The position numbers were made by a program, and so were the translations under genes. Below the pieces are notes generated by a model. That model was not told the origin of the DNA, did not search any database, and was given only the letters and a program-made list of their open reading frames with translations. Below, piece after piece: positions 46,475 to 57,599 of a stretch of 64,000 nucleotides of DNA (positions within the stretch are counted from its first letter, which is position 1; each line of letters starts with the position of its first letter). The stretch comes from Antedon mediterranea. Taxonomy: Eukaryota; Echinodermata; Crinoidea; Comatulida; Antedonidae. The stretch lies in the NCBI RefSeq assembly GCF_964355755.1, contig NC_092673.1:13955001-14019000 (forward strand). Reading direction: 5' to 3'.

Positions 46475-46514
46475 GTTTTACTTTTATATTTTTGGCGGCG
46501 ATTGCCTTCCATAG

Positions 46515-46650
46515 ATGGCAACGCAAGAAGAAAGTCTGGTTATACAACCAGACGAAGAAATTATATATATTGAATAACTGTAAGTAATTTGAAAAAATTT
46601 CTTTTTGCACACAAATGTGTAGAGGCAATTATGAAAATATGATGATAAAA
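46515..46650 (+). repeat. Direct repeat, copy 1 (partner at 47406-47545)
   Basis: ATGGCAACGCAAGAAGAA through GTTATACAACCAGAC and ATTATATATATTGAATAACT is shared almost base for base with 47406-47545, in the same orientation. Both copies end a reading frame with LVIQPD-x-EIIYIE and a stop. They are probably two copies of a retroelement 3' coding end. Confidence 0.88.
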
Positions 46651-46659
46651 AAAGCAGAA

Positions 46660-47005
46660 TTTTAAACATTCCTCGACCTCGAGCAATTAAAACCAAATGG
46701 CTGACTGACTTTACTTGGCTTAAATATGACGCAGTATCAAAAATGTTCACTTGTTCTGTGTGATCAAGGCCAAGAAGAAAAATATATTTACCACTGGAAA
46801 ATCAGCAATTATCCCCAAGCGTGATGATTTTGTGAAACATGCAAAGTCTCGTGACTATAAGGCAGCACATGAGGAACCAGTTTTGCAACATGAATTCCAT
46901 ACAGCATCTTTGAATGCGCACGACCATGTTAAGGAGTCAATTATAGCTCTAATGGTGACTATTTTAACACAAGCACAAGAAGCTATCCCATCCAGAAAGA
47001 CCTGA
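46660..47005 (+). pseudogene. hAT-type zinc-finger (TTF-like) fragment
   Basis: A frame near 46670-46760 gives PRAIKTKWLTDFTWLKYD then SKMFTCSV and a stop. The next frame (to 47005) continues KKKNIFTTGKSAIIPKRDDF then VKHAKSRDYKAAHEEPVL. W-L-x-x-F-x-W-L-x-Y-D ... M-F-C-x-x-C ... N-x-F-x-x-G ... H-x-x-S-x-x-H/Y-x-x-A is the TTF/BED-like zinc finger that begins many hAT-derived proteins. The second Cys and the last His are affected. No hAT catalytic domain follows. Confidence 0.55.
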
Positions 47006-47224
47006 AAACTTGTTCGAATGCAAATTTAGTACTTAGACTACATACTTAGCTATACCCTAAAGATTACCTGTCCTAAAAGAAGAGGCCAGTATTTAGAATA
47101 GTTTGTAGCCCACGCCTTAGGCTAGCCTATCTAATAATAATTAATGATTGTATAATGAAGATTGATAAATTAATAGTAAACATTTTTATGAAGAGGAAAA
47201 AAAAAATGTTAAAAGAATTAGTTC

Positions 47225-47467
47225 TTCAAATTAAGCAAAAAGACTTCCCGGCGAAATAAGACATTTAAATCGTCGACTGCAAAGGCGAGCAGGAGTCATT
47301 TCGTATTTAGAAAATAAAAATTTTGATTTGAATAGAAGACTAGAAGAGGAAGAAGTGATAGAAGAAGAACCAGATGAAGAAATTGATATTGAAGAAAGAA
47401 TACCGATGGCAACGCAAGAAGAACGTCTGGTTATACAACCAGACAAAGAAATTATATATATTGAATA
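47225..47467 (+). pseudogene. Retroelement polyprotein C-terminal tail
   Basis: The frame encodes PGEIRHLNRRLQRRAGVISY, then LENKNFDLNRRLEEEEVIEE and a stop after PDKEIIYIE. The Arg-rich then Glu-rich tail just before an LTR suggests the end of a pol or third frame of an LTR element. The family is not recognised. Its last part is duplicated at 46515. Confidence 0.4.
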
Positions 47468-47599
47468 ACTGTAAATAATTTGAAAAAATCTGTATTCTTT
47501 TGCACACAAATCTGTAGAAGCATTTATGAAAATATAATTTAAAAAAACGACGTGGTAAAAAAAAAAAAAAAATTCGTCCTGATTTTTACGGGAAATTAA

Positions 47600-47909
47600 T
47601 GTGGTTTTTTTTTCTCGTCTAGATTTATATTATTGATTTTTGTGTTTTATGTACAATTAACCAGATATTTTGTTTAAAATTCATGGATGAGGATATCGAT
47701 GATTCCCGATTGTGCCACTGCACAATGCAGATTATTATGTATGTATGGTGACATGTTTGTTGTATTTCTAGGTGTTTTTCTTGATGTGGCTGGTTGTGTA
47801 TAAATACCAGTGGATCTTGATACAATACATACAGAGTAGAATAAATATTAAAAAACCAATGCTGTCTTCCACGTGTCTGATTGTGTTTAACTGATCGTGA
47901 ATTTCCACA
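47600..47909 (+). mobile_element. LTR (right part), followed by primer-binding-like leader
   Basis: It ends ...CGTGAATTTCCACA at 47909 and is followed by TTTGGTGTTGGAAGTGGG (47914-47931), a leader of the kind seen after 5' LTRs. It contains a TATA-like GTGTATAAATACC near 47796 and AATAAATATT. The left edge is not resolved. The 3' end resembles the LTR end at 30116. Confidence 0.55.
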
Positions 47910-47913
47910 GAAC

Positions 47914-49830
47914 TTTGGTGTTGGAAGTGGGATTGATCGACTAGGACACAATGCAACACATCACTGAAAGGGCATGACATAGGAAATAATATATTGAGTC
48001 AGGATAGCCGACAAGACAAGATAAGATTGAAGACAAGAAAAACCTCTGGATTGAACTATGTATGGTATCAGAAGGTCACGGTTTCTACTCGTATAATTTA
48101 ATTTTTTTCTTACATTGTGTGCACTGCACAGTTGTTAATTATTGATATCTTATTGTGATTAGCGCAATGTCCGGGGCTTTTGGTAGGGTATCCAATACTA
48201 AAACCCTGCCTAAATTAAAGACATTTATCAGACTTCAAAGAATATTGTAGCTATTATAAAGTAGATGGGAGGGATAAAGCCCAGATACTATTAACTCATT
48301 TGGAGACTAGAGGCGTTCCACTCCACACTGAGACAGATTATTAACATAACCTCTATAAGCAATACCAATCACCTGCCAACCACTAAAGCTAGTCCACCTT
48401 TGTCCAAATCAATGAGTGGAAGGGAATGTTGACCCCAGTAAAAATGAAAGTACAAAATTGGAATGAAACTCTGAGAGAAAGAAACTCTGAGAGAAAAAAA
48501 CTCTGAGAGAAAGAAACAAAGATCTTCAGCAAGGGTTATCCTTATGGTAACAGAAAGGGAAACAACTAACAGGGCCACTACCTGTAATTTGGAAAAAGAT
48601 AGGGTGACCTCATTCAACTAAAATTTCCACCTTGATCCACTAGATAGCAAATCCACTGCTTGTAATCATTGCATGCATTTAAAAAGGAACAGATACTTCA
48701 AGTTGGACTTGGAACAGCTCCGCAAAGAAACTAAATCAGCAAGAAACCACCATATAGATGCAGAGCAGATTGTTGATGTTTTCTAAACGGCAGACTGCCA
48801 AAACAAATGGCTCAATTGACTACCTGTCTGCACAATGAAGGCAATTGAACTGGATTCCAAACTGAGGCAAGCCGAAACCATCATGGGCAGAGGTCCAATT
48901 CCAGACAGGGACCGAACTTTAATCAACCAGTTTTTGCGAGGCATAGTGAATATTGAACTCCGCAATAGAATTGCGCCAATGAGACCCATGTTAACGTCAT
49001 TCTGACAACTATTTGTGAGGTTCGGGTATTTGAAAAGAAAGTACCATGATAGTGGCTTGAACCCAAGCGTAAAATGTGCGGCAACCTTCATCTTAGTTTG
49101 TACAAATGCAGCATTCCATAGCAACACTACAAAAACAAATTTCTGCCCTGACAAAAATCAGAAAGGACAACCGGCGTGAGGTCCGGTTGTGCTATGGCTA
49201 TAAAATACCCATATAAAAAGGTTTTGCTTCCAGATTCCTAAAACGAGGGACCGCTGCCACAGCAGTAGGCAGCGTAAGGCGATTACCACCATTGGTAGGT
49301 CCAACGAATACCATGATGGTAAAGATCAATGGAGCTGATACTTGATACTGGCTTCCAAATCACAACTATTACTATCGACACTTTAAAATCTATTTTTGGA
49401 CACACAGATTACAAACTCAACCATCTTCTTTGGCAAGCGGAGAATCAATACCTCATTTAGGAACAGCCACTGTGGATATTGAATTTAGCGGTGAGAAATA
49501 TTGTTCTGTTCCTTTTTTTATTGAAAATGAATTTCGAAAAAAATGTACCTGTTCTTATTGGCACTAATATTCTTCACTTGCATTCTAATTTTAATCAAGC
49601 GCAAAAAGAAAATTCATCATTGTTAGGAGAACAAATTAATGTAGGATGTTCTGTGCTGTGGTATAGCAATTCCTGTGGTACAGTGTTAGTTGAGCCAATG
49701 TGTTCCAGTACTCTTAATGAACTATTAATTGGAAGCTCTATCTATATATATAAAAGGCAAACACAAAAATGTTGTCCTCTATGCACACCGTCATACAACA
49801 TCCGATCGGTGTGAATTCTGCAATCAACAT
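47914..49830 (+). pseudogene. Decayed gypsy gag-protease after the LTR
   Basis: Gag-like patches in several frames include FKEYCSYYKVDGRDKAQILL (48235), TLINQFLRGIVNIELRNRIA (48910) and a degenerate knuckle region. Protease patches follow: MMVKINGADT (49312), ILDTGFQITTITIDTLKSIF (49338) and ATVDIEFSGEKYCSVPFFI (49463). NVPVLIGTNILHLHSNF is in the open frame 49479-49811. The active-site DTG is kept but followed by Phe. Stops and shifts are frequent. It continues the LTR at 47909. Confidence 0.65.
48465..48516 (+). repeat. Three-copy 17-bp tandem repeat
   Basis: GAAACTCTGAGAGAAA repeats three times with one-base length changes, inside the decayed gag region. Confidence 0.9.
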
Positions 49831-51150
49831 CAATCTTGCAACAGAGATGGTTATGGGCTATATAAAAAGTAGGTAAACAAAATATTTACTGCATTATGAC
49901 TTATTAAATGTTAAAAAAATTACCTCTGGACCAAAAGGCTATAAAATGTGGTATTTCCAGAGGGCTTCATTCAAAACTATAAAAGCAGTAACGGCGAAAA
50001 CGGCACCATTTATTATATATAGGCCTGCATGTATTTACCCCAATCATTACCAGCGTATGTGTAAGGTAGTCATAAAATTAATCCTACATTTTGTTTCATA
50101 ATACCTTTTAGTGTGCCTCTCCTGTTACGCCGAGATCGGGATAGACACTGAAACATGCGGTTTACATTTTATTCACTGTAAGTATTGATAGACGGTCTGT
50201 TTATTTTAAAATTTGAATTATTCGTATGTAGTCATTATTAAGCCACATAAAGTTTTTTCTACATTCCAGTGTTTTACTACGAATGGTTCAGACCAGTCAA
50301 CAACAGACAACCCATGTATGTTCTGCTGAAGTTATTGCTTTTCAACAGCAATATACAGATGCAAAAATATCTCAATTGGAAAGAAAGCTAAAAGAGTCTG
50401 GGGCAGCTTTAGCCCTCTTTAATGATGACAATTTAGATTCATTAAAAACTAACTCGCCTAAGAAATTTAAAGTGGAAATAAATGAGAATGTAATAAACGA
50501 GAATGTAACCAACTAAACTCAGTGTATAAAAAGTCTTTATTAGTTCTTTTTTTTTTTTTTTTTGTATTTATCAAACTTTCTCCATCGCACCCACAATTAC
50601 TGTAATTACTTGGTACATATAATTCCTTATCTGTTTCTCCTGAGAGTTAGGAAATTAAATGTTACTTCTCCCGAAATTCTAAACGGAGATTTCCCCAAAA
50701 ACAAATCATAACCAACATTTTAACGGGTCCGTACAAATAATGAAGATGTTTTCATTCCAAAAATCCCAATTATACCAAAAGATCTTCCGCTTTGAGTTTC
50801 GGCATCTACAATTTCCATCCAGTCGGCCTGTGCTCAACATATATCAGGGACAATCTCTCACCGTAGCAGGACTGAATTTAACATCGCCATGTTTTTCACA
50901 ATAATGGTCAATTGTATGTTGGTTGTTCCAGAGTTGGATTATCAAAATCATTGTATATACTTACCAAGCTCAGTATATTATTTGATATTGACTTATTTCA
51001 TTGGTATTACTATTAATATTAGGCTGGTTACTTAAAACATTCATCAATAAAAATTGATAATTTATAAGTTGATAATTTATGTACAGTAGTCAGCAAATTA
51101 TAAGCCAAGCACCGAATATGGATTTAACAAAATCTGATACGTTATATGAA
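49831..51150. other. Spacer with one exon-like open frame
   Basis: A block after CTACATTCCAG (50272) contains an open frame, 50283-50513. It encodes FQQQYTDAKISQLERKLKES, coiled-coil-like, and ends INENVINENVTN. It is unrecognised. A poly-T run lies near 50549. Nothing else is seen. Confidence 0.35.
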
Positions 51151-51154
51151 CATC

Positions 51155-51574
51155 ACTCTAATTGACAATCTTCCGATTACCATTTCGACGAATACCCCCA
51201 GCCGAATACTCTGCAGTTCATGATGAAATCAACAAAATGTTCGACTCGGACGTTATTACACCTAACCACAGTCCTTATGCTTCACCTATGGTTATTTTGT
51301 ATAAAAAGGATGGTTCGTTAAGACTTTCGAAAATTAAATTCCAAAACAATTAGGGATGCTTTCTCCATTCCTAGATTTTTTTAAGCACTGGACGCTTGGG
51401 GTTCATCACATATTTTTCAACTTAACAAGTGGCTATTGGCAAGTTGAGGTGGCCGATGCCGATAAGCAAAAGACTGCCTTTACAACGCCAATGGGACTTT
51501 TTCAATTTAACAGAATGCCTTTCGGGTTGCAAAATGCACCAGCAATGCACCAGCAAATGAGTAGTGCATATTGA
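51155..51574 (+). pseudogene. Gypsy reverse transcriptase fragment
   Basis: The frames give FRRIPPAEYSAVHDEINKMF, DSDVITPNHSPYASPMVILY, RKLNSKTIRDAFSIPRF (in a shifted frame) and TSGYWQVEVADADKQKTAFT then GLFQFNRMPFGLQNAPA. This is gypsy RT up to the block before YxDD. The usual LDL before SGYWQ is FNL, so the motif-A catalytic Asp is Asn. It probably belongs to the same element as 47914-49830, with intervening loss or insertion. Confidence 0.8.
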
Positions 51575-51699
51575 AGGCAGATTGAAAGACATATTTTGTA
51601 TGAAATCTAAACTTCAAAAGCGAAATGACACCTTGCGACAAAAAAAAAAAAAAAATCAATTATTATTTTAAAAATAAAAGTACCGCGTAAAAAGCTGTT

Positions 51700-52600
51700 T
51701 ACTTGAACAAAACAAGTAGGAAGTAAAGCGATTAAAGATTGGAGTAAAAAAGGAAGGAAGCATAGCAAAATTAATCTAGAAAGGCAATTAAAGTATCATT
51801 AAAGGAAATCAAAGGTTGTTAGCAAAGCTATTTATGATAAATTTCTCATTAAGTGTGAGCTACTACAAACAACAGTGACTGAAAATAAGCATGAGATGAC
51901 CAAACAAGACAACAAGAGAAGTTAGAAGATGCCTTAAGTTATTAAATGGGTATTAGTAAAACTTTCAGTAATGATACCAGGGAGCTTGTATATAACATAA
52001 CATTGATAGACTCTGGTGTACCGACCAACCAAATAGAACAACTAATTGTAAATGTCGCCGTACATTTGGGAAAACTAATAAAAGCTTAGCGTTATTTCAC
52101 CCTAGTTAATAAATTAACTAGGGTGTGGGACTCTTCCAGTGGTCCTTTTATACACCATTCTATTTGGGCTGATTAGAAACAGCGCCGCCAACGGTTATGA
52201 AAATGTTATAGCGTCGCTGGGGTACAACGATCGCGTCCCTTAGCATATTCAGTAATGATACTAGGGAGCTTGTATATAACATAACATGATAGACTCTGGT
52301 GTACCGACCAACCAAATAGAACAACTAATTGTAAATGTGGCCGTACAATTTGGGAAAACTGTAATAAATTTGCCAAAATGAGGATCAGTTGAAAGTATGG
52401 CCTGAGAGCTTAGCGTGATTTCACATTACCAGACTGCCAATTTTATGCTGCATGAGTCGGGTTTGATGCGACAACCCAAGAAGAAATGCATTTAAAGTAA
52501 AGTAATTGCTTTGGATGAACTGACAGGTGGCATGCATGTGGATTATGCAGATCAAATTAATGAATTTTGTGAGCCAAACAGCAATTGTGAAACCAAATGT
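51700..52600 (+). pseudogene. Relic of DATTQE/DEL-GG orphan family
   Basis: A coiled-coil-like stretch near 51780-51930 is followed by GISKTFSNDTRELVYNI and SGVPTNQIEQLIVNVAV (repeated at 52249). Then come INLPK, GFDATTQEEMHL (52458) and VIALDELTGGMHVDYADQIN (52504). This order matches an orphan family found in many copies in invertebrate genomes; its biochemical role is unknown to me. Frames change at least four times. Confidence 0.5.
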
Positions 52601-53125
52601 TGCAAAAAATGTTGTTTTACTCGCGAAATTGGCTGATACATCTCACTTCCGCTGGACGTGTCAACAAAGAGTGAAGCATGCAACCAACCATGAATAAATC
52701 AAATGATAACCGAGACACGTGATTATCAATTTTGGGGAAATCCAAGTTTTAATTAAATACATGCTTTGATTACACAGTGGCCTGTTTTAAATTCAAACTT
52801 ATTATTTATTTAGCTATAATCAACCTGTTACGGCATGCATGCCTATTCGATGTCTGGGGAATTTTCCTGTGATGAGAAATTGGACTATAATGGCTAATTA
52901 CGGCCTACATTTTAATTTTTAATTTTATAAATAAATTAAATGGGTATTAGTAAAACTTTCAGTAATGATACCAGGGAATTTGTATATAACATAACATGAT
53001 AGACTCTGGTGTACCGACCAACCAAATAGAACAACTAATTGTTGCAACGTAAAACCTGGGAACCTGATAGGAACTTCCTATCAGTCCGTAAATAACCAGG
53101 GTGTGGGACTTTTCCGGTGGTCCGC
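51951..53125 (+). repeat. Three dispersed copies of a 110-180 bp segment
   Basis: TTCAGTAATGATACCAGGGA through GTACCGACCAACCAAATAGA and ACAACTAATTGT occurs at 51969, 52249 (ACTAGGGA variant) and 52957. A linked AGGGTGTGGGACT-TTCC-GTGGTCC block follows copies 1 and 3 at 52116 and 53097. Confidence 0.9.
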
Positions 53126-53486
53126 TTATTAGACGGAGCATACGTCTTGCGATAAGCCGAGCATCTTGCTCATTCTATGAACTACAGCGCAAGGTGGTGT
53201 TTGGTATGTTTTGCAGGTTGGGGAGGACAGGCAATATGGTCCTAAAATGCATTTATGATTTTCATCTTCCATTATCCAAACTACATGGTAGAAGGATGAA
53301 GTTATTGTATTAACCATGTGACTATGAGGCGTCGATTTATTTATATATATTTTTTTCTTTGTATTTAAAATAATGTTAGACACTTGTAATTTGTTCTTGA
53401 GCTATGGAGAATTTTGTACTCTGTATTTCTTTTTCCGAAATAAAAGATGAAATGAATGAAATATATAGAGTTCTAATAGCATTTCC

Positions 53487-53755
53487 AACAATAAAACCTC
53501 AATTTTAAATAATTGACAAGCCTTGTGTTGCGAAATGTACTGAATTGATGCATGCCTTGCATCAATAATGTCTGTACTGCGTCAACTAGTACGGCCAACC
53601 AAGAATACCAAACCAAGCCCAGGATACAATTGTCATATGGCTGCCCGTCCATCGAAAACTACTGGATAGAAACAAATAACATCATCAAAAAAAAACAGAA
53701 ACAGTTGTAATTGGTAATGTTTTTTATATTCATAATTTGTATTGAAACCTTATTT
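53487..53755 (+). repeat. Direct repeat, copy 1 (partner at 55568-55815)
   Basis: The segment from AATAATTGACAAGCC through CAACTAGTACGGCCAACCAA, CATATGGCTGCCCGTCCATC and CAGTTGTAATTGGTAATG recurs at 55568-55815 with small changes. Copy 2 lies within the THAP gene and copy 1 upstream of its promoter. Copy 1 has an extra T-G-CATGCCTTG stretch. Confidence 0.9.
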
Positions 53756-54005
53756 TTTGTTCAAACAACAACATTTGAAAAAGCGATCACAACAAGCTAA
53801 AGGGAAAATGAAATGAGAATGTCCAATTTGAAAAAAAACCAAGAGAATATATAGATAAAATTACAAATAGCAGCCCGTCAATGATTTTTTTCCTGTTCGA
53901 ATACGTTAAAAATTGTATATAACGGATTTAAATTCACAATTATAGCTCAAATATAGCGACTAAACCCCGCCTCCTTTACAGCCTCGCTTTCGCGTTGCAT
54001 GTCCA

Positions 54006-54013
54006 TGACGTCA
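54006..54013. promoter_or_regulatory. CRE-like TGACGTCA before THAP gene
   Basis: TGACGTCA lies about 125 bp upstream of the ATG at 54133, in a locally GC-rich stretch (CCCCGCCTCC, CTCGCTTTCGCG). This is a likely core promoter. Confidence 0.5.
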
Positions 54014-55195
54014 TGTAAGAAACACGTTACCGATTGTCATTCTTTTCATGCACTGTTTAGCCTGCTACCGCTCTATAGTTTTCTCATTGTTAATACAATA
54101 ATAGCTTTTCACACCACTATTGTTCAGGAATAATGCCTCGTTGTGTTGCTGCAAATTGCAGTAATAATCACTTCGATTCTGTAAGTTTTCATAAATTTCC
54201 AAAGGATGCGGAGATTCGTAAACTTTGGACTGCCGCCGTTTCCCGCACAAGACTTAATTTTACCCCGTCGGACTACTCTGTACTGTGCAGCAGTCACTTT
54301 ACTGAAGAGGATTTCGTGGTTCGCTTCAGCCTCTCAGTTGAATTGGGTGTTTCTGGGAAACACAGTAGAACATTAAAAAAGGGAGCCGTACCCTCAAAAT
54401 TTCCAAAGCCTGCCACACCTGGAAATTTACCGCAAAATCCAGCCAAGAAGAGGAGATCCGGGGTATACGAGAAGAGAAAACGAGCACGGGTGAGTTGAGT
54501 TAATGAATTGAACAATGAATGAATTTATCCTGTATAATAATATTATCGTACCGGCGTAGCCCTCTCCCTCCTACTAGGCATAGCTAGGCCTAGGAGACCT
54601 AGGCCCTAGCATATAGGCCCTGCCTAAGTATTATTATATATAGCCTAGTACCGTACCACCATACATGCCCTGCCTGGGTAGTGGGTAAGGCTTTTAATAA
54701 TTACCTATATACCTAGACCTAGCTAGGCGGCAAAAATGGAATCGTTTTGATGACAGCCAACTATGATACAGGGCTGAACACAGAACAGAGGTGATCATAT
54801 AAAGTAATACTGTAATTGTTGATAAAATTTAATATGTGAATTTTATTCATCAAAGCAATTTTTTGTTAGGTTGTAAAAGACATCTTAGTAGCATCTTCTT
54901 CTACTGCAACTAAACAATGTGTCGATGTCAATAATAGATATGAGTGATGAAATGACTGAAACAACAAGCGTTGCAGTTCAAACTGATGCCTATGACGAGT
55001 ACTGTGGTTGCTGTATTGAGAAAGTCAGGAAGACGATGGAGTGTTCTTCATTCCAGTTTGTCCCTAAAATGGCAGACAAAGGTATTTTCTTTTTTAACTA
55101 ATCATTATTAATACTAACTTTAACATGTTGTTCTCTCTTTTTCTCCTTTCAAACTACATGGATGCAGACTACGTTTATCATAGATTAGTAAATCT

Positions 55196-55277
55196 GCATT
55201 CAACTACGGGCACAAGCCATGTACACGGTACATTTAGCATTCAACTACGGGCACAAGCCATGTACACGGTACATTTA
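55196..55277 (+). repeat. Exact 41-bp tandem duplication
   Basis: GCATTCAACTACGGGCACAA ... ACGGTACATTTA occurs twice back to back in an intron of the THAP gene, which also creates a short open frame. Confidence 0.95.
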
Positions 55278-57169
55278 CCTGCTAATCATAAAGCAATAAC
55301 AATGAACTAATAATGTGTCCATAGCAAATACCAATAGCGACCCACCAATGTACATATAATATGTATCCAAAACCATTTTCTGTAAAATAACATGGATTTA
55401 TTTTTATTTATTATTATTCTTATCAAAAACAGGTATGCAAATATTTTCTGAAGAAGAACACCCACACCCGAGTCAATCCACAGCACCGCAAATGTGTGAA
55501 GGAGCCACTAAGGACGACACTGAAGATGACATAGATGATGATACAGAAGATAGTGATATCGAGGAGGAACAACAATGTTAAATAATCGACAAGCCTCATG
55601 TTGCGAAATGAACTTGCATCTTCTCTTGCATCAATAATGTCTGTTGCGTCAACTAGTATGGCCAACCAAGAATACCAAACCAAGCCCAGGATAAAATTTT
55701 CATATGGCTGCCCGTTCATCGAAAACTACTGGATAGAAACAAATAACATCATCAAGAAGAACAGAAACAGTTGTAATTGGTAATATTTTTTCATAATTTG
55801 TATTGAGACCTTAAATGTATAATGAAAAGATGAAAATGTATACATTTTATTGTGTAAACACGTCAAGGAATAATATTAAAACTAGGCTTATATTGCCTTA
55901 TTTTGAATAATAATGAAGTATTTATGTGACTGTCCATACAGGAAATGGCAGAAACGACTCACCAGGTCACAGTTCCCAATACCTGACCTACACCTTAATG
56001 GATCATGATTCTCAAGATATTCTAGCACAACATATTGTTGAAAAAAGAAAAGCAGACTTGAAGAGCCCAAACATGGAATTGCTGGGATTAATAAGGTGTC
56101 TGTCATCATTGCATGATAAAAATGTCTGTGAACTTGTTACAGATGCTCACATCCAGATAGCTGCGTTTATGCGTCAATTTTTAATTATACGATACAATAC
56201 AAGGAAAGTTTATTACACTCTCAAATCAAACATTTGAAATTGAAGTTTAACAAAAATAATTATGAAAATATATAAACATTGTAGTATAAAAATATAGTTT
56301 AAAAAATATGCCATTGTTTTAATTGAAGGTTTAATAACACTACAAATCTAATGTCTATAATTTGTATTATAGGATGACATTATAATACGAATGAAAAGAC
56401 CATTAAACACCAGTTTGATGTCTGGCATGGGAGCAAGAATTTGGTAAAGAAGTTGTCTGAGGTATGTTGCATTGTCAATTTTATATACTGTATTGGTTTT
56501 TACATTATAACAGACGAATTAAATAATAAGCATCTCAAATCACTGGAATTCTGAATTGTCCAATAACTTTGAGCGCCATTCCTAGTTTGCTTGTTTATTT
56601 GAATTGTGAAGAATGTACAACCTGCAGTCTTGTTAGGGGGTCAAGTTTAAAGTATCATACTAATTTGACCTCCTTTCACACTTCTTTGTTTTTTTAAAGT
56701 ACAAGTATCTCTATATATTTTATTAGTTTGATTACCTTATTGTTTATTACTATGATACCTGTTATCATTGTTTCACATAACTTTGTATTACAAAATAATT
56801 ACCAATTAATATAAAAACAAAATAAAAACAAAATAAAAACACATGCCAAAAAAAAAAAATATTTTATACATATGATCTCATACAAGGTTTTATTTTAGGT
56901 ACAGTTTCAAAGCAAGAAATCGTTTAGCTGCCTTAGATTTCCAAATGCACAAAGACAGATTACAGTGAGATGCAGATGGAAACCCATTGTAAGAATATTT
57001 ATTTTTCTTTATTCTAGGAAGTTTGAACACAACAAATGCATGAAATATGTAATACAACAAATACACAAGAAAATACAATTACAATACAATGTGGATAATA
57101 AACAAAACAAAAGTTCTTTTTAAATCCAAAAGCTGAACATTATCATAAAGTTTTTCATTTTCAACGTCC

Positions 57170-57355
57170 TGGGAGGATACTTGATGGTATGCATACATCA
57201 AAGGCTGAAGCATTAATTATGGTGATGAGCTTTGCTATGAGACACTGCCTTTCGTTAGTTGCATTAGTTGACTTGCTAAAACTCATCAATGAAATATTTG
57301 GACGAAATGTTTTGCCGTCTTCAAAGCATCTTTTTAACAAGATTTTTAATCAACC
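57170..57355 (+). pseudogene. CACTA/EnSpm-like N-terminal fragment in an intron
   Basis: One frame reads PGRILDGMHTSKAEALIMVM, SFAMRHCLSLVALVDLLKLI and NEIFGRNVLPSSKHLFNKIF. The pattern T-x-x-E-A-L-x-x-x-x-x-F-x-x-RH-x-L-S-x-x-A-L-x-D-L-L-x-L-I ... P-S-S-K-x-x-F resembles the N-terminal part of animal CACTA-like transposase proteins. It lies just before the last THAP-gene exon, so it is likely an intronic insertion. The family assignment is tentative. Confidence 0.45.
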
Positions 57356-57599
57356 AATACTGTATTAATACATTGACTATCAGATATGAAATATTAATTT
57401 TCTTTGTCAGATGGCACAAGTACTACAACAAAAAATCATTATTCAGTTGGTCTGCAGAGAAGGTCTTGGTTGAAAAGGATATTGCATATATACAAGAAAT
57501 ACAGGAACAAGTCATAGAGCCCAGACATCAAGACAATGACAGTATGTACAGAAAAATGGAAAGGGAATCTGACGATCCATGAGGCAGACAATTGCCAAA

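Larger units (their letters stand above)
54133..57582 (+). pseudogene. THAP/Kolobok transposase gene, multi-exon, partly decayed
   Basis: Exon 1 (54133 to about 54490) encodes a complete THAP finger: MPRCVAANCSNNHF, FHKFPKDAEIRKLWTAAVSR, VLCSSHFTEEDF and GAVPSKF. Its donor is GCACGG|GTGAGT. An exon near 54871-55081 (ETTSVAVQTDAYDEYCGCC) has a frame slip at its start. An acidic exon lies at 55433-55580. Exon 55939-56190 gives GNGRNDSPGHSSQYLTYTLM then NVCELVTDAHIQIAAFMR. Exon 56372-56460 gives KTIKHQFDVWHGSKNLVKKL. A block at 56899-56990 gives FKARNRLAALDFQMHKDR. The end at 57411-57582 gives KVLVEKDIAYIQEIQEQVIE and a stop. The set covers most Kolobok-type motifs; the WIxSIxNHxYW exon is missing. 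No terminal repeats or TTAA pair were found. Confidence 0.75.

Noticed and set aside
55125-55310. 61-codon open frame across the 41-bp duplication
   Set aside because: It exists only because the duplicated unit has no stop in that frame; it lies in an inferred intron.
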